Positions 40,401-48,870 are shown, counted from the first letter of the stretch. The stretch is DNA of 64,000 nt from Inquilinus sp042743185 (GCF_042743185.1 NZ_JBHYMS010000034.1:1-64000), one strand, 5' to 3'. The notes: generated from the letters alone by a model not told the origin. Made by a program: numbers and translations.

Positions 40401-41486
40401 ATGACCGACCATCAGCATCACGCCCATGGGCACGACCACGGCCATGCCGCCGGAACCGCCGACCTCGCCGGCGGCGGCGCGCCGATCCTGGTCGAGGTCA
40501 CCCGCGGCCCGGTGGTGGAGAGCCGTCATCGCGGCAGCGCCCTGATCGTCGACGGCCAGGGCGGGGTGCACGGCCATTGGGGCGAGATCGGCCGGCCGGT
40601 CTATGCCCGGTCGGCGATCAAGTCGCTGCAGGCGATCCCTCTGGTCGAGAGCGGCGCGGCCGATGCTTTCGGCCTGGGCGACGAGGAGCTGGCGCTGGCC
40701 TGCGCCTCGCATGGCGGCGAGCCGGGGCATGTCGAGCGGGTGGCCGCCTGGCTGGCGAAGATCGGCCTGTCCGAATCCGATCTCGAATGCGGCACTCATC
40801 TGCCGTTCCACGAGGGCTCGGCTCACGCGCTGGTGTGCAGTCACGAGCATCCCTCGGCCCTGCACAACAACTGCTCCGGCAAGCACACCGGCTTCCTGAC
40901 CTCCGCGGTCCATCTCGGCGAGACGACCAAGGGCTACATCCGCTACGACCATCCGGTGCAGCAGCGCATCCTCGGCGTGCTCGAGCAGATGACCGGCTGC
41001 GGCCTGGGCGACGCGCCCTGGGCGGCCGATGGCTGCTCGATCCCGACCGTCGCCATCCCGCTGGAGGGCCTGGCCTTCGCCATGGCCCGGATCGCGGATC
41101 CCGACGATCTGCCCGAGAAGCGCCGCGCCGCGGTGCTGCGCATCCGCAAGGCCTGGGCGGCGCAGCCTTTCCTGGTGGCCGGCACCGGCCGCTTCGACAC
41201 CGAGATCATGCAGGCCTGCCGCGGCCGGGTGATGACCAAGGTCGGGGCCGAGGGCGTGTTCTGCGCCGCCCTGCCGGAATACGGCCTCGGCGTCGCCCTC
41301 AAGATCGAGGACGGGGCGGAGCGGGCGGCGAATGTCGCCATGGCCGCGATCCTGAAGCGGATCGGCGCGCTGGACGGCGCCGACCCGGAGATCGCCGGCC
41401 GCTGGCTGGCACCCGAGATCAAGACCCGGCGGGGAGTGACGGTCGGCGCGGTGCGCGGCGCCGCAGCGCTGGCCGGCGAGGGCTGA
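40401..41486 (+). CDS. L-asparaginase II, rhizobial ReAV type
   Basis: A 361-residue cytosolic amidohydrolase that deamidates asparagine. It belongs to the class typified by Rhizobium etli ReAV: catalytic Ser/Lys in RSAIKSLQAIPLVES, the Cys/Lys region NCSGKHTGFLT, and Cys in ADGCSIPT and ACRGRVMTKVGAEGVFC, which in ReAV form a zinc-binding site. ATG 40401 (MTDHQHH) is preferred to an upstream ATG. The first 20 residues are unusual: a run rich in His (HQHHAHGHDHGH), possibly a metal chelator. Two REP-like hairpins follow its stop. Confidence 0.92.
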   Translation: MTDHQHHAHGHDHGHAAGTADLAGGGAPILVEVTRGPVVESRHRGSALIVDGQGGVHGHWGEIGRPVYARSAIKSLQAIPLVESGAADAFGLGDEELALACASHGGEPGHVERVAAWLAKIGLSESDLECGTHLPFHEGSAHALVCSHEHPSALHNNCSGKHTGFLTSAVHLGETTKGYIRYDHPVQQRILGVLEQMTGCGLGDAPWAADGCSIPTVAIPLEGLAFAMARIADPDDLPEKRRAAVLRIRKAWAAQPFLVAGTGRFDTEIMQACRGRVMTKVGAEGVFCAALPEYGLGVALKIEDGAERAANVAMAAILKRIGALDGADPEIAGRWLAPEIKTRRGVTVGAVRGAAALAGEG

Positions 41487-41491
41487 CGGAT

Positions 41492-41566
41492 GTTGGGTTC
41501 GCCTCCGCGAACCCAACCTACGACGGTGGTGTCATTGTAGGTTGGGTTCGTGAATACGAACCCAAC
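41492..41566. repeat. Inverted pair of REP-like hairpins (locus A)
   Basis: Two 11-bp perfect stems: GTTGGGTTCGC / GCGAACCCAAC around CTCC (41492-41517) and GTTGGGTTCGT / ACGAACCCAAC around GAAT (41541-41566). The last stem pair differs by compensation (C-G versus T-A). The first is followed by CTAC and the second preceded by GTAG, so they are in opposite orientation (BIME-like). They lie between convergent genes and may also end both transcripts. A second pair occurs at 52331-52400. Confidence 0.85.
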
Positions 41567-41576
41567 GAGCGATCCC

Positions 41577-42203
41577 TCAATTCGCCCGGTTCCAGGCGGC
41601 GGTGGCGAAGCCGGCGGCGACCAGCACGCCGGCCCCGGCCCGGTTGATCAGGCGCAGCACCGAGGGCTTGCCGACGGTGTCGCGCAGCCGGCCCCCGATC
41701 CAGGCATAGGCGGCGGCGTTCAGCGCGGCGAGGGTGACGAAGGTGCCTTCCAGCACCGCCATCTGCGGCAGCAGCGGCGCCTCCGGATGCACGAACTGCG
41801 GCAGGAAGGCGACGAAGAAGACGATGCTCTTCGGGTTCAGCGCGGTCACCGCGAAGGCGTGCAGCAGCATGGCGCGGGGCGACCGGCCGGCCTCCGGCGC
41901 CGTCAGGCCGCCCGCCTTGGGCGCGGCGCGCCACAGCTTGACACCGAGATAGACCAGATAGGCGGCGCCGATCCATTTCAGCACGGTGAAGGCGGTGGCC
42001 GAGGCGGCCAGCAAGGCGCCCAGCCCCAGCATCGACAGGGTCATCGCCGTGAAGTCGCCGAGCGCGACGCCGGCCACGATCCACCAGGCATGGGACCGGC
42101 CGCGGCCGAGCGCATAGGACAGCACCAGGGTGACGGTCGGGCCGGGGATGATCAGGACGATGCCGGCGGCGAGCAGGAAGGCGAACCACAGGTCGAGCGA
42201 CAT
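41577..42203 (-). CDS. LysE/RhtB-family amino acid exporter
   Basis: A 208-residue inner-membrane exporter with six helices. The family start is MSLDLWFAFLLAAGIVLIIP with GPTVTLVLSYALGRG; the conserved middle is FAVTALNPKSIVFFVAFLPQ. RhtB relatives export homoserine, threonine or lysine. It is convergent with the asparaginase gene, separated by the hairpin pair. No regulator is adjacent. Confidence 0.92.
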   Translation of the reverse strand: MSLDLWFAFLLAAGIVLIIPGPTVTLVLSYALGRGRSHAWWIVAGVALGDFTAMTLSMLGLGALLAASATAFTVLKWIGAAYLVYLGVKLWRAAPKAGGLTAPEAGRSPRAMLLHAFAVTALNPKSIVFFVAFLPQFVHPEAPLLPQMAVLEGTFVTLAALNAAAYAWIGGRLRDTVGKPSVLRLINRAGAGVLVAAGFATAAWNRAN

Positions 42204-42278
42204 GGCGGCGGCTCCTTTGACGATCCGGCCAGCAATCCACGAGGCTCGGGATTTGTCCAGAGCCGCCAGGACGGTTGC

Positions 42279-43046
42279 TCAGCCGGCTCCCGCTCTGCCG
42301 AAATTCAGCTGGGTGCCGACCGGGTGGAATCCGAGCTTGGCGTAGAGCGGCTCCGCCCCCGCCGCGGCGGACAGCCAGACCAGGTCTCCGCCGGCAAAAT
42401 AGGCCTCGAGCAGCCGGCGGCACACCGCCTCGGCCAGACCGCGGCGGCGGAAGACCGGCCGGGTGCCCACCGCCGCCAGCTCGGCCGTGTCGCCGCCGAT
42501 CAGCAGCAGCCCGCTGGCCGCCGGTACGCCGTCGAGCCGGGCGAGGGCGGCCCGCCGGCTGCCGCGGGTCAGGCCCTGCCGCAATCGGACGCGGAAATCG
42601 GCCTCGCCGGCCGCGTCCAGCGGCTGGTCGAAGGCCTCGCGCTGGACCAGCATCAGCCCGTCGATCGCCGCCTCGTCCTCCGCCGCCAGTAGCCGGGCCG
42701 GATCGTCGGGGCCGGGCCGCCAGGCGTCGCGATGCAGGGTCATCAACGGCGCCTCCATCTCGCGCTCATAGCCCATCGCGTAGAGCGTCGGGGACAAGGC
42801 GGGGTGCAGCTCGCGGAAGAACTCGATGCGGAAGCGCCGGCCGGCGGCGTCGAAGGCCTGCTGCAGCTCGGCCACCGCCGGGCGCCAGTCCGGCGCCGGG
42901 ACGACCGGCACGGCGAAGCTCTGGATCGGGTCGTCGCTGGCGTTGGAGACGAACAGCGCGAAAGGGCCGATATCGGCGCGCAGCCGGCCCTCGGTCGCGG
43001 CCGCGAGGGTGTTGGGGACCAGGCGCTGCAGCAGCGCCCGGTTCAC
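42279..43046 (-). CDS. GNAT-family acetyltransferase
   Basis: A 255-residue two-part protein. The C-terminal GNAT fold carries the acetyl-CoA loop in VGTRPVFRRRGLAEAVCRRL, and ends in EPLYAKLGFHPVGTQLNFGR. The N-terminal 120 residues resemble a second, degenerate GNAT-like domain (FALFVSNASDDPIQSFAVPV). The substrate is unknown. The start codon is GTG 43046, 27 bp after the aminotransferase stop, with which it is probably co-transcribed. Confidence 0.83.
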   Translation of the reverse strand: MNRALLQRLVPNTLAAATEGRLRADIGPFALFVSNASDDPIQSFAVPVVPAPDWRPAVAELQQAFDAAGRRFRIEFFRELHPALSPTLYAMGYEREMEAPLMTLHRDAWRPGPDDPARLLAAEDEAAIDGLMLVQREAFDQPLDAAGEADFRVRLRQGLTRGSRRAALARLDGVPAASGLLLIGGDTAELAAVGTRPVFRRRGLAEAVCRRLLEAYFAGGDLVWLSAAAGAEPLYAKLGFHPVGTQLNFGRAGAG

Positions 43047-43073
43047 CGCCGGTCCCCGATCATGGGCAGGGGG

Positions 43074-44270
43074 TCACGACAGCGCGGGAAGCAGCCGGTC
43101 CATCGCGGTCTCCAGCCGCTCGACCGACCCGGCGAAGCACAGCCGCAGATGGCCCTCGCCGCCGAGCCCGAAGGCCGAGCCGGGGGCGAGGCCGACATTG
43201 GCCTCGTGCAGCAGCCGCAGCGCCAGGGCCCGGCTGTCCGGCTCGCCCTCGACCCGGAAGAACAGATAGAAGGCGCCGTCCGGGCGGGTCAGCCGCACCC
43301 GCGGCGACTCCGACAGCCGGCCGATCACCAGGTCGCGCGCGGCGCGGCAGCGGTCCACCTGGCTCTGGATGAAAGACTCTCCCTGTTCGACGGCGGCCAC
43401 AGCCCCGTATTGCAGGAAGGTCGGCACCCCCGAGGTGTTGAACTGCTGCAGGTTCTCATAGACCTGCCCCAGCTCCTCCGACGCCACCACCCAGCCGATG
43501 CGCCAGCCGGTCATCGCCCAGTTCTTGGAGAAGGTGTTGACCACCACCAGCCGGTCCTCCGGCTCGGCGATCGACAGGAAGGACGGCGCCACGGAACGGT
43601 CGTAGACGAAGCGGGCATAGACCTCGTCGGCGACGATCCAGATGCCGCGGGCGCGGCAGAATTCGAGGATGGCCTTCTGCTCCTCCGCCGTCAGCGTCCA
43701 GCCGGTCGGGTTGCCGGGGCTGTTCAGGAACAGGGCGCGGGTGCGCGGCCCGCAGGCGGCGAACAGCCGGTCCAGATCCAGCCGCCAATGGCCGTTCTCG
43801 ACCCCGATCGGCACCGGCACGGTGCGGCCGCCGGCGATCTCGACGGCGCTGAAGATGTTCGGCCAGACCGGGGCGGGCAGGACCACCTCGTCGCCCGGCC
43901 CGACCAGCGCCTGCATGGTCATCATGATCGCCTGCATGCCGCTGACCGTGACGTAGATCCGGCCCGGCGGCACCGTCGCCCCGGCGATCCGGCCGACATA
44001 GCCGGCCAGCGCCTCGCGCAGCGGCGGGATGCCGCGCTGCCAGGTGTAGAAGGTCTGGCCCTCGATCAGGGCGCGGTTCGCCGCTTCGGCGATGAAGGCC
44101 GGCGTTGGCTGGTCGCCTTCGCCGACCCAGAGCGGGATCAGGTCGGGCTTGCCGCGTCCGGCATTGACCACCTCGACGATGCCGCTCTCCGGCAGCTGCG
44201 CGATGTCGGGCCGGATGCCGCCCAGAAGACCCGCCGCCATATGTCCGTCCACGCTGACCTCTCCCTGCAT
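43074..44270 (-). CDS. Class I aminotransferase (PLP)
   Basis: A 398-residue PLP enzyme of the aspartate aminotransferase fold. Key motifs: LNSPGNPTGWTLTAEE, the Asp/Tyr region WIVADEVYARFVYD, the PLP Lys in NTFSKNWAMTGWRIGWV, and the substrate Arg in LRLCFAGSVERLE. The substrate (aspartate, alanine or aromatic amino acid) cannot be set from sequence alone. It lies beside the assembly gap, but its reading frame is complete and uninterrupted. Confidence 0.9.
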   Translation of the reverse strand: MQGEVSVDGHMAAGLLGGIRPDIAQLPESGIVEVVNAGRGKPDLIPLWVGEGDQPTPAFIAEAANRALIEGQTFYTWQRGIPPLREALAGYVGRIAGATVPPGRIYVTVSGMQAIMMTMQALVGPGDEVVLPAPVWPNIFSAVEIAGGRTVPVPIGVENGHWRLDLDRLFAACGPRTRALFLNSPGNPTGWTLTAEEQKAILEFCRARGIWIVADEVYARFVYDRSVAPSFLSIAEPEDRLVVVNTFSKNWAMTGWRIGWVVASEELGQVYENLQQFNTSGVPTFLQYGAVAAVEQGESFIQSQVDRCRAARDLVIGRLSESPRVRLTRPDGAFYLFFRVEGEPDSRALALRLLHEANVGLAPGSAFGLGGEGHLRLCFAGSVERLETAMDRLLPALS

Positions 44271-44763
44271 TCGGGCCGGAGGTTAGCAAGACGGGGCGGC
44301 GGGCGTCATCCGCGGCCGGCGCATGGGCGTCGCGCGGCCGAAGCGGGGAGGCGAGGCGGGACGATTCCCCGGGAACCGATCGGGGACCGCATTGTTAGGG
44401 AGGGTGAGGCCCCAACGGCGCTGGTTCGCGAGCGGCTTCGGTCGCCCGACAGCAGGCGGGCCTCGGCGGCCCCGGCGGAATCCCTCCCCGCCGCAGCCGT
44501 GTGAAGCAGGACCCCGTGACCGGATCCCCCCTCCAGGTCGCGGGCGGGGGCGGGGCCTTGCAGCCCCCCCGCCGGCCAGGGTATCCACTTGGGGGTTTGA
44601 GTTCAGCCGGGACGGGGGGGTGGCGAGGCNNNNNNNNNNCGTTTCCGCGGTTTGCTTTTTGGGTTGGTTTTGTTTTTTAGCCCCCGGGCCCCCCCCCGCG
44701 GGGGGGGGGGGGGGGGGGGGGCTGCCCCCCCCCCCCCCCGGCCTGCTTCTCCTCTTCGGGATT
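44271..44763. other. Low-quality intergenic region with assembly gap
   Basis: About 490 bp without a credible gene. Ten Ns occupy 44630-44639. Long homopolymers follow (22 G ending at 44721 and 15 C at 44725-44739), with mixed low-complexity sequence on both sides, typical of assembly ends or erroneous base calls. Long open frames across it are compositional and include undefined residues. Distances here are unreliable. Confidence 0.85.
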
Positions 44764-45027
44764 TCAGTGCAGCCGGAACTCGGCGGTGCAGAGCCGCAGA
44801 TCGCCAGGCTTGACCACGCCGGTCGCCGCGACCCGGACCGAATGCAGCCTGCCCTCGATGTTGCGGGTCCAGAAGTCGAGGAAGCGATGCAGCTCCGGGA
44901 AGCGGGGGGCGAGATCGAGCCTCTGCCAGACGAAGCTCTGCAGCAGCCCCGGATGATCGGGCAGATGGTAGAGGATCTCCGCCGTGGTCAGGCGGTAGCC
45001 CTGCAGCTGACGTTCCAGATCGGTCAT
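44764..45027 (-). CDS. usg: Usg-family protein
   Basis: An 87-residue protein of the alphaproteobacterial Usg family (named for its place upstream of trpF in rhizobia; function unknown). It is recognised by GYRLTTAEILYHLPDHPGLL then QSFVWQRLDLAPRFPELHRF and the ending GDLRLCTAEFRLH. ATG 45027 is chosen because the family begins just there; an upstream ATG would add 36 residues of unrelated sequence. No trp gene is visible nearby, though the assembly gap lies on its downstream side. Confidence 0.9.
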   Translation of the reverse strand: MTDLERQLQGYRLTTAEILYHLPDHPGLLQSFVWQRLDLAPRFPELHRFLDFWTRNIEGRLHSVRVAATGVVKPGDLRLCTAEFRLH

Positions 45028-45149
45028 TCCGTCACCGTCCCTTTCCTTCCGCACGGCCGGGCTTGCACGTCCGGTCCATGAAGGAAATGTGATGTGGATT
45101 TCCGATGCGGACAAGGGTATATGTAAGGAAATCAATATGTTAGCAGCGC

Positions 45150-45170
45150 TCTGGCAGGAGTGCTGCCAGA
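45150..45170. terminator. Hairpin downstream of the FCD regulator
   Basis: TCTGGCAG and CTGCCAGA form an 8-bp perfect stem around GAGTG, 11 bp beyond the regulator's stop. There is no T-run, so it is a weak or Rho-assisted terminator candidate. Confidence 0.4.
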
Positions 45171-45181
45171 CCGGCGCCGGC

Positions 45182-45862
45182 TCAGGCGAACAGGTCGCGG
45201 TGCTCGCGCTGCACCGTCGGCAAAGCCCGCAGGATCTCCGACAGATGGGCGCGCAGCGCCGCCTCGGCGCCGTCCGGGTCGCGCCGGTCGATCGCCGCCA
45301 GGATGGTGCGGTGCTGCGCGATCAGCGCCGGCAGGGACGAGGCCGAGGGCAGCGTCAGGTGGCAGACGCGGTCCATATGCGCCTTCAGGTCCTCGATCAC
45401 GGTCCAGGCCGACGGGCAGCCGGCCCCCTCGGCGATCGCCGCGTGGAACGCCTCGTCGGCGCGCTGGAACTCGTAGTGCTCGCCGGCCGCGGCCGCCGTC
45501 TCCTGGGCCTCGAGGTGGAAGTCGATGCGGGTGCGGGTTCGGGCGTCGAAGCGCTCGCAGGCGCGCCGCACCACCGCGCTTTCCAGCGATTCGCGGATGA
45601 AGCGCGCCTCCAGCATCCGCTCGATCGAGATCTTGACCACGAAGGTGCCGCGCCGCGGCAGCACCTCGACCAGGCCCGAGCGGGCGAGGGCGATGAAAGC
45701 CTCGCGCACCGGCTGCCGCGACACGCCGTAGCGGAGGGCGATCTCCTGCTCCGACAGCGGCGCGCCGGGCTTCATGGCCAGGGTGACGATGGCCTTGCGG
45801 ATCTCCAGCTCGATCAGGCGGGCGATGCTGGTGGTCTGGTCGAGGAGATCGAGCGGCGCCAT
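45182..45862 (-). CDS. GntR-family regulator, FCD (FadR) type
   Basis: A 226-residue repressor. The winged helix-turn-helix includes PLSEQEIALRYGVSRQPVRE and LARSGLVEVLPRRGTFVVKI. The C-terminal all-helical FCD domain has metal/ligand residues in FHLEAQ, EAFHAAIAEGAGC and the late HRTILAAIDRRDPDGAEAAL. ATG 45862 (MAPLDLL) is preferred to a TTG three codons earlier. It is divergent from a TRAP transporter operon across about 115 bp that contains three operator-like repeats, so it probably represses that operon until the substrate is present. Confidence 0.92.
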   Translation of the reverse strand: MAPLDLLDQTTSIARLIELEIRKAIVTLAMKPGAPLSEQEIALRYGVSRQPVREAFIALARSGLVEVLPRRGTFVVKISIERMLEARFIRESLESAVVRRACERFDARTRTRIDFHLEAQETAAAAGEHYEFQRADEAFHAAIAEGAGCPSAWTVIEDLKAHMDRVCHLTLPSASSLPALIAQHRTILAAIDRRDPDGAEAALRAHLSEILRALPTVQREHRDLFA

Positions 45863-45901
45863 GCGGATCAAGCTCGCGACGGATATTGCATCAGGTCAAG
45901 T

Positions 45902-45952
45902 ACCATACTAGGCTGCCTCTTACCATACCAGACAGGGGCCTGATCATACCAG
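45902..45952. promoter_or_regulatory. Three phased operator repeats between FCD regulator and TRAP operon
   Basis: ACCATACTAG (45902), ACCATACCAG (45922) and ATCATACCAG (45943) differ from each other by one or two bases and are spaced 20 and 21 bp, or two helical turns. They fill the divergent spacer and fit as binding sites of the GntR-type regulator. Confidence 0.65.
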
Positions 45953-45977
45953 GCCCGGGAACCAGGGGGAGGCGTTC

Positions 45978-46946
45978 GTGAAATCCATCGTGGCATTGGT
46001 CCTGGGGGCGGCGCTGTCGCTGGCGGCCCTTCCGGCTTCGGCGCAGACGCTGCGCTCGGCCGACATCCATCCCGACGGCTATCCGACGGTCGAGGCGGTC
46101 AAGTATCTCGGCGAGCTGATGGAGCAGCGCAGCGGCGGCCGGATCAAGATCCAGGTCTTCAACAACGCCCAGCTCGGCGCCGAGAAGGACACGATCGAGC
46201 AGACCCGGTTCGGCGTGATCGACATGAACCGGGTGAACACGGCGCCGTTCAACAACCTGGTGCCGGAGACGCAGGTGCTGGGCCTGCCCTTCCTGTTCCG
46301 CTCGGTCGACCACATGCACAAGGTCGTCGACGGCCCGATCGGCGACGAGATCCTGAAGGCGTTCGAGCCGCACGGGCTGGTCGGCCTCGCCTTCTACGAT
46401 TCCGGAGCGCGGTCCTTCTACACCACGAAGAAGGCGATCCGGTCGATCGACGACATGAAGGGGCTGAAGCTGCGGGTCCAGCAGTCCGACCTGTGGATCG
46501 CGATGATGCAGGCCTTCGGCGCCAACCCGACGCCGATGGCGTTCGGCGAGGTCTATTCGGCGCTGGAGACCGGCGTCGTCGACGGCGCCGAGAACAACTG
46601 GCCGTCCTACGAATCCTCGCGCCATTTCGAGGTGGCGAAGCACTACACCCTGACCGAGCATTCGCTGACGCCCGAGGTGCTGGTGATCTCGAAGATCGCC
46701 TGGGACAAGCTGTCGCCCGACGACCAGACGCTGCTGCGCCAGGCGGCCAAGGAGTCGGTGGTGAAGATGCGCGAGCTGTGGATCGCGCGCGAGAAGGAGT
46801 CGGAGGAGAAGGTGCGGGCCGGCGGTGCCGAGGTCATCACCGTCGACAAGGCCGCGTTCTCGGCCGCGATGGGGCCGGTCTACGACAAGTTCGTCACCAC
46901 CGACGCGATGAAGTCGCTGGTGGAGCGCATCCGCGCGGTGCAGTGA
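45978..46946 (+). CDS. TRAP transporter substrate-binding protein (DctP)
   Basis: A 322-residue periplasmic binding protein with a signal peptide ending PASAQ. The DctP family is evident from EQRSGGRIKIQVFNNAQLGA, the carboxylate-binding Arg region GLKLRVQQSDLWIAMMQAFG and AFGEVYSALETGVVDGAENN. It delivers an organic acid, probably a sugar acid or similar carboxylate, to the membrane subunits encoded just downstream. The exact ligand is unknown. A stem-loop follows the gene. Confidence 0.95.
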   Translation: MKSIVALVLGAALSLAALPASAQTLRSADIHPDGYPTVEAVKYLGELMEQRSGGRIKIQVFNNAQLGAEKDTIEQTRFGVIDMNRVNTAPFNNLVPETQVLGLPFLFRSVDHMHKVVDGPIGDEILKAFEPHGLVGLAFYDSGARSFYTTKKAIRSIDDMKGLKLRVQQSDLWIAMMQAFGANPTPMAFGEVYSALETGVVDGAENNWPSYESSRHFEVAKHYTLTEHSLTPEVLVISKIAWDKLSPDDQTLLRQAAKESVVKMRELWIAREKESEEKVRAGGAEVITVDKAAFSAAMGPVYDKFVTTDAMKSLVERIRAVQ

Positions 46947-46959
46947 GGCTGTGCCATCC

Positions 46960-46991
46960 GGCCGGCCCCGCCACGTCGCGCGGGGCCGGCC
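46960..46991 (+). promoter_or_regulatory. Intra-operon stem-loop after dctP
   Basis: GGCCGGCCCCGC and GCGGGGCCGGCC form a 12-bp perfect stem with an 8-nt loop, followed by CTTTCG, 14 bp after the binding protein stop and 25 bp before the small permease start. It probably stabilises or partly terminates the transcript so that binding protein exceeds permease. Confidence 0.65.
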
Positions 46992-47016
46992 CTTTCGTCA
47001 TGGGAGATCGGCCGGA

Positions 47017-47541
47017 ATGGCTTCCGTCCTGGCTCTGACTCGCCGGACCCTCGGCATCCTGTCCACCGGCGCCCTGTGGCTGGCCGGCTTCGGCATGCTG
47101 GCGATGACCGTCACAGTCGGCTGGCAGGTCTTCGCCCGCTACGTGCTGAACGACACGCCGAGCTGGGCCGAGCCGCTGACGCTGCAGCTGATGGGGTGGT
47201 TCATCCTGCTCGGCGCCGCAGTCGGGGTGCGCGAGAGCTTCCATCTCGGCCTCGACCTGCTGCAGCAGGTGCTGCCGGCGGGGCTCAACCGGGTGCTGGA
47301 GGGGGTGAACCTGCTGCTCATCCTCGGCTTCGGCGTCGCCATGGTCTGGTATTCGGTCGAGCTCGCGGTCGGCACCTGGACCGCGACCATCCCGGTGCTC
47401 GACCTGCCGGGCGGATTCGATTTCATTCCCTTGATCATCGGCGGCGCGCTGATCGCGCTGTTCGCCGCCGAACGGCTGTTCGAACAGATTGCCGGCGTCG
47501 AGCACGAGGCGGCGGTCGAAGGCGTGCAGGAGCTGGCGTGA
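47017..47541 (+). CDS. TRAP transporter small permease (DctQ)
   Basis: A 174-residue membrane protein with four helices (about 15-37, 50-70, 88-108 and 128-150). The family core is VGWQVFARYVLNDTPSWAEP with LTLQLMGWFILLGAAVGVRE. ATG 47017 is preferred, with GGGAG upstream after the stem-loop; the longer frame is not protein-like. Its stop overlaps the large permease start by one base (TGATG). Confidence 0.93.
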   Translation: MASVLALTRRTLGILSTGALWLAGFGMLAMTVTVGWQVFARYVLNDTPSWAEPLTLQLMGWFILLGAAVGVRESFHLGLDLLQQVLPAGLNRVLEGVNLLLILGFGVAMVWYSVELAVGTWTATIPVLDLPGGFDFIPLIIGGALIALFAAERLFEQIAGVEHEAAVEGVQELA

Positions 47542-48821
47542 TGGAGCTGTGGGTCCTGTTCGGCGGCTTCACGCTGCTGATGTTCATGGGCATGCCGATC
47601 GCCTTCTGCCTCGGCATCTCCTCGCTGGCGACGGTGCTGTACATGGGCCTGCCGCCAGTGGTGGTGTTCCAGCAGATCAACTCCGGCATGAACGCCTTCG
47701 CCATGATGGCGATCCCGTTCTTCATCTTCGCCGGCGACCTGATGATCCGCGGCGGCATCGCGGCGCGGCTGATCCGCTTCGCCGCCAGCCTGGTCGGGCA
47801 CATGCGCGGGGGGCTGGGCCAGGTCAATGTCGTCGCCTCGACCCTGTTCGGCGGCATCTCCGGCTCGGCGGTGGCCGACGCCTCGGCGATCGGCGGGCTG
47901 ATGATCCCGCAGATGGCGGCGCGGGGTTACGCCCGGGACTACGCGGTCAACGTCACCGCCAATTCCGCGATCATCGCGCTGATGATCCCGCCGTCCAACA
48001 ACATGATCCTCTATTCGATCGCGGCGGGCGGCAACGTCTCGATCGCCGACCTGTTCACCGCCGGCATCATCCCCGGCATCCTGCTGGCGGCCGCGCTGAT
48101 GGTCGCCGCCTATGTCGTCGCCCGCCGGCGCGGCTATCCCGCCGATCCGTTCCCGGGCCTGCGCGCCGTCGGCCGCTACCTGGTCCTGGCGCTGCCGGGC
48201 ATCCTCCTGATCGGCATCATCTTCGGCGGCGTCCGCTCCGGCATCTTCACCGCGACCGAAAGCTCCTGCATCGCGGTGATCTACGCCTTCCTGGTGGCGC
48301 TCCTGGTCTATCGCGAGCTCGACTGGCGCGGCTTCGTCGAGGCGGTGCAGGGCGCGGTCCGCACCACCGCCATGGTGCTGCTGGTGATCGGCACCGCCGG
48401 CGCCTTCGGCTGGCTGATGGCGCTGCTGCAGGTGCAGACGGCGACGGTCCAGGCGATCCATGCCATCTCCAGCGACCCGCTGACGGTGCTGCTGCTGATC
48501 AACGTCGCGCTGCTGATTCTCGGCACCTTCATGGATATGGCGCCGATGATCATCATCTGCACGCCCGTCCTGCTGCCGGTGGTCAAGGCCTTCGGCATCG
48601 ACCCGGTGCATTTCGGCGTGATCCTGATCCTCAACGCCGGCATCGGCCTGAACACGCCTCCGGTCGGGTCGGTGCTGTTCGTCAGCTGCGCCGTCGGCAA
48701 GATCACCATCCGCGAGGCGATGCGCACGATCTGGCCGTTCTTCGGCGCCTCGATCGCGGTGCTGCTGGCCGTGACCTACATCCCGGCCCTGTCGCTCTGG
48801 CTGCCCGCGGTCTTTCGCTGA
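47541..48821 (+). CDS. TRAP transporter large permease (DctM)
   Basis: A 426-residue inner-membrane carrier with about 12 helices, using the sodium gradient to import the ligand given by DctP. Signature stretches: NAFAMMAIPFFIFAGDLMIR, STLFGGISGSAVADASAIGG, NSAIIALMIPPSNNMILYSI and NAGIGLNTPPVGSVLFVSCA. Translation is coupled to dctQ. Last gene of the operon; the CIRCE-controlled groES follows after 135 bp. Confidence 0.95.
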   Translation: MELWVLFGGFTLLMFMGMPIAFCLGISSLATVLYMGLPPVVVFQQINSGMNAFAMMAIPFFIFAGDLMIRGGIAARLIRFAASLVGHMRGGLGQVNVVASTLFGGISGSAVADASAIGGLMIPQMAARGYARDYAVNVTANSAIIALMIPPSNNMILYSIAAGGNVSIADLFTAGIIPGILLAAALMVAAYVVARRRGYPADPFPGLRAVGRYLVLALPGILLIGIIFGGVRSGIFTATESSCIAVIYAFLVALLVYRELDWRGFVEAVQGAVRTTAMVLLVIGTAGAFGWLMALLQVQTATVQAIHAISSDPLTVLLLINVALLILGTFMDMAPMIIICTPVLLPVVKAFGIDPVHFGVILILNAGIGLNTPPVGSVLFVSCAVGKITIREAMRTIWPFFGASIAVLLAVTYIPALSLWLPAVFR

Positions 48822-48839
48822 GCGAATCTTCGGATGGGC

Positions 48840-48868
48840 CTTGACCCGTTTCCGCGCTCCCCTTAAAT
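48840..48868 (+). promoter_or_regulatory. groESL promoter, heat-shock-like
   Basis: CTTGACCC at 48840-48847 and CCTTAAAT near 48861-48868 are 16 bp apart as hexamers TTGACC and TTAAAT. The flanks resemble both sigma-70 and the sigma-32 pattern. CIRCE begins three bases later. Confidence 0.6.
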
Positions 48869-48870
48869 GC

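Noticed and set aside
44323..45081. Open frame crossing the N run
   Set aside because: Contains undefined residues and homopolymer-encoded glycine and proline; an artefact of the assembly gap and of usg antisense.
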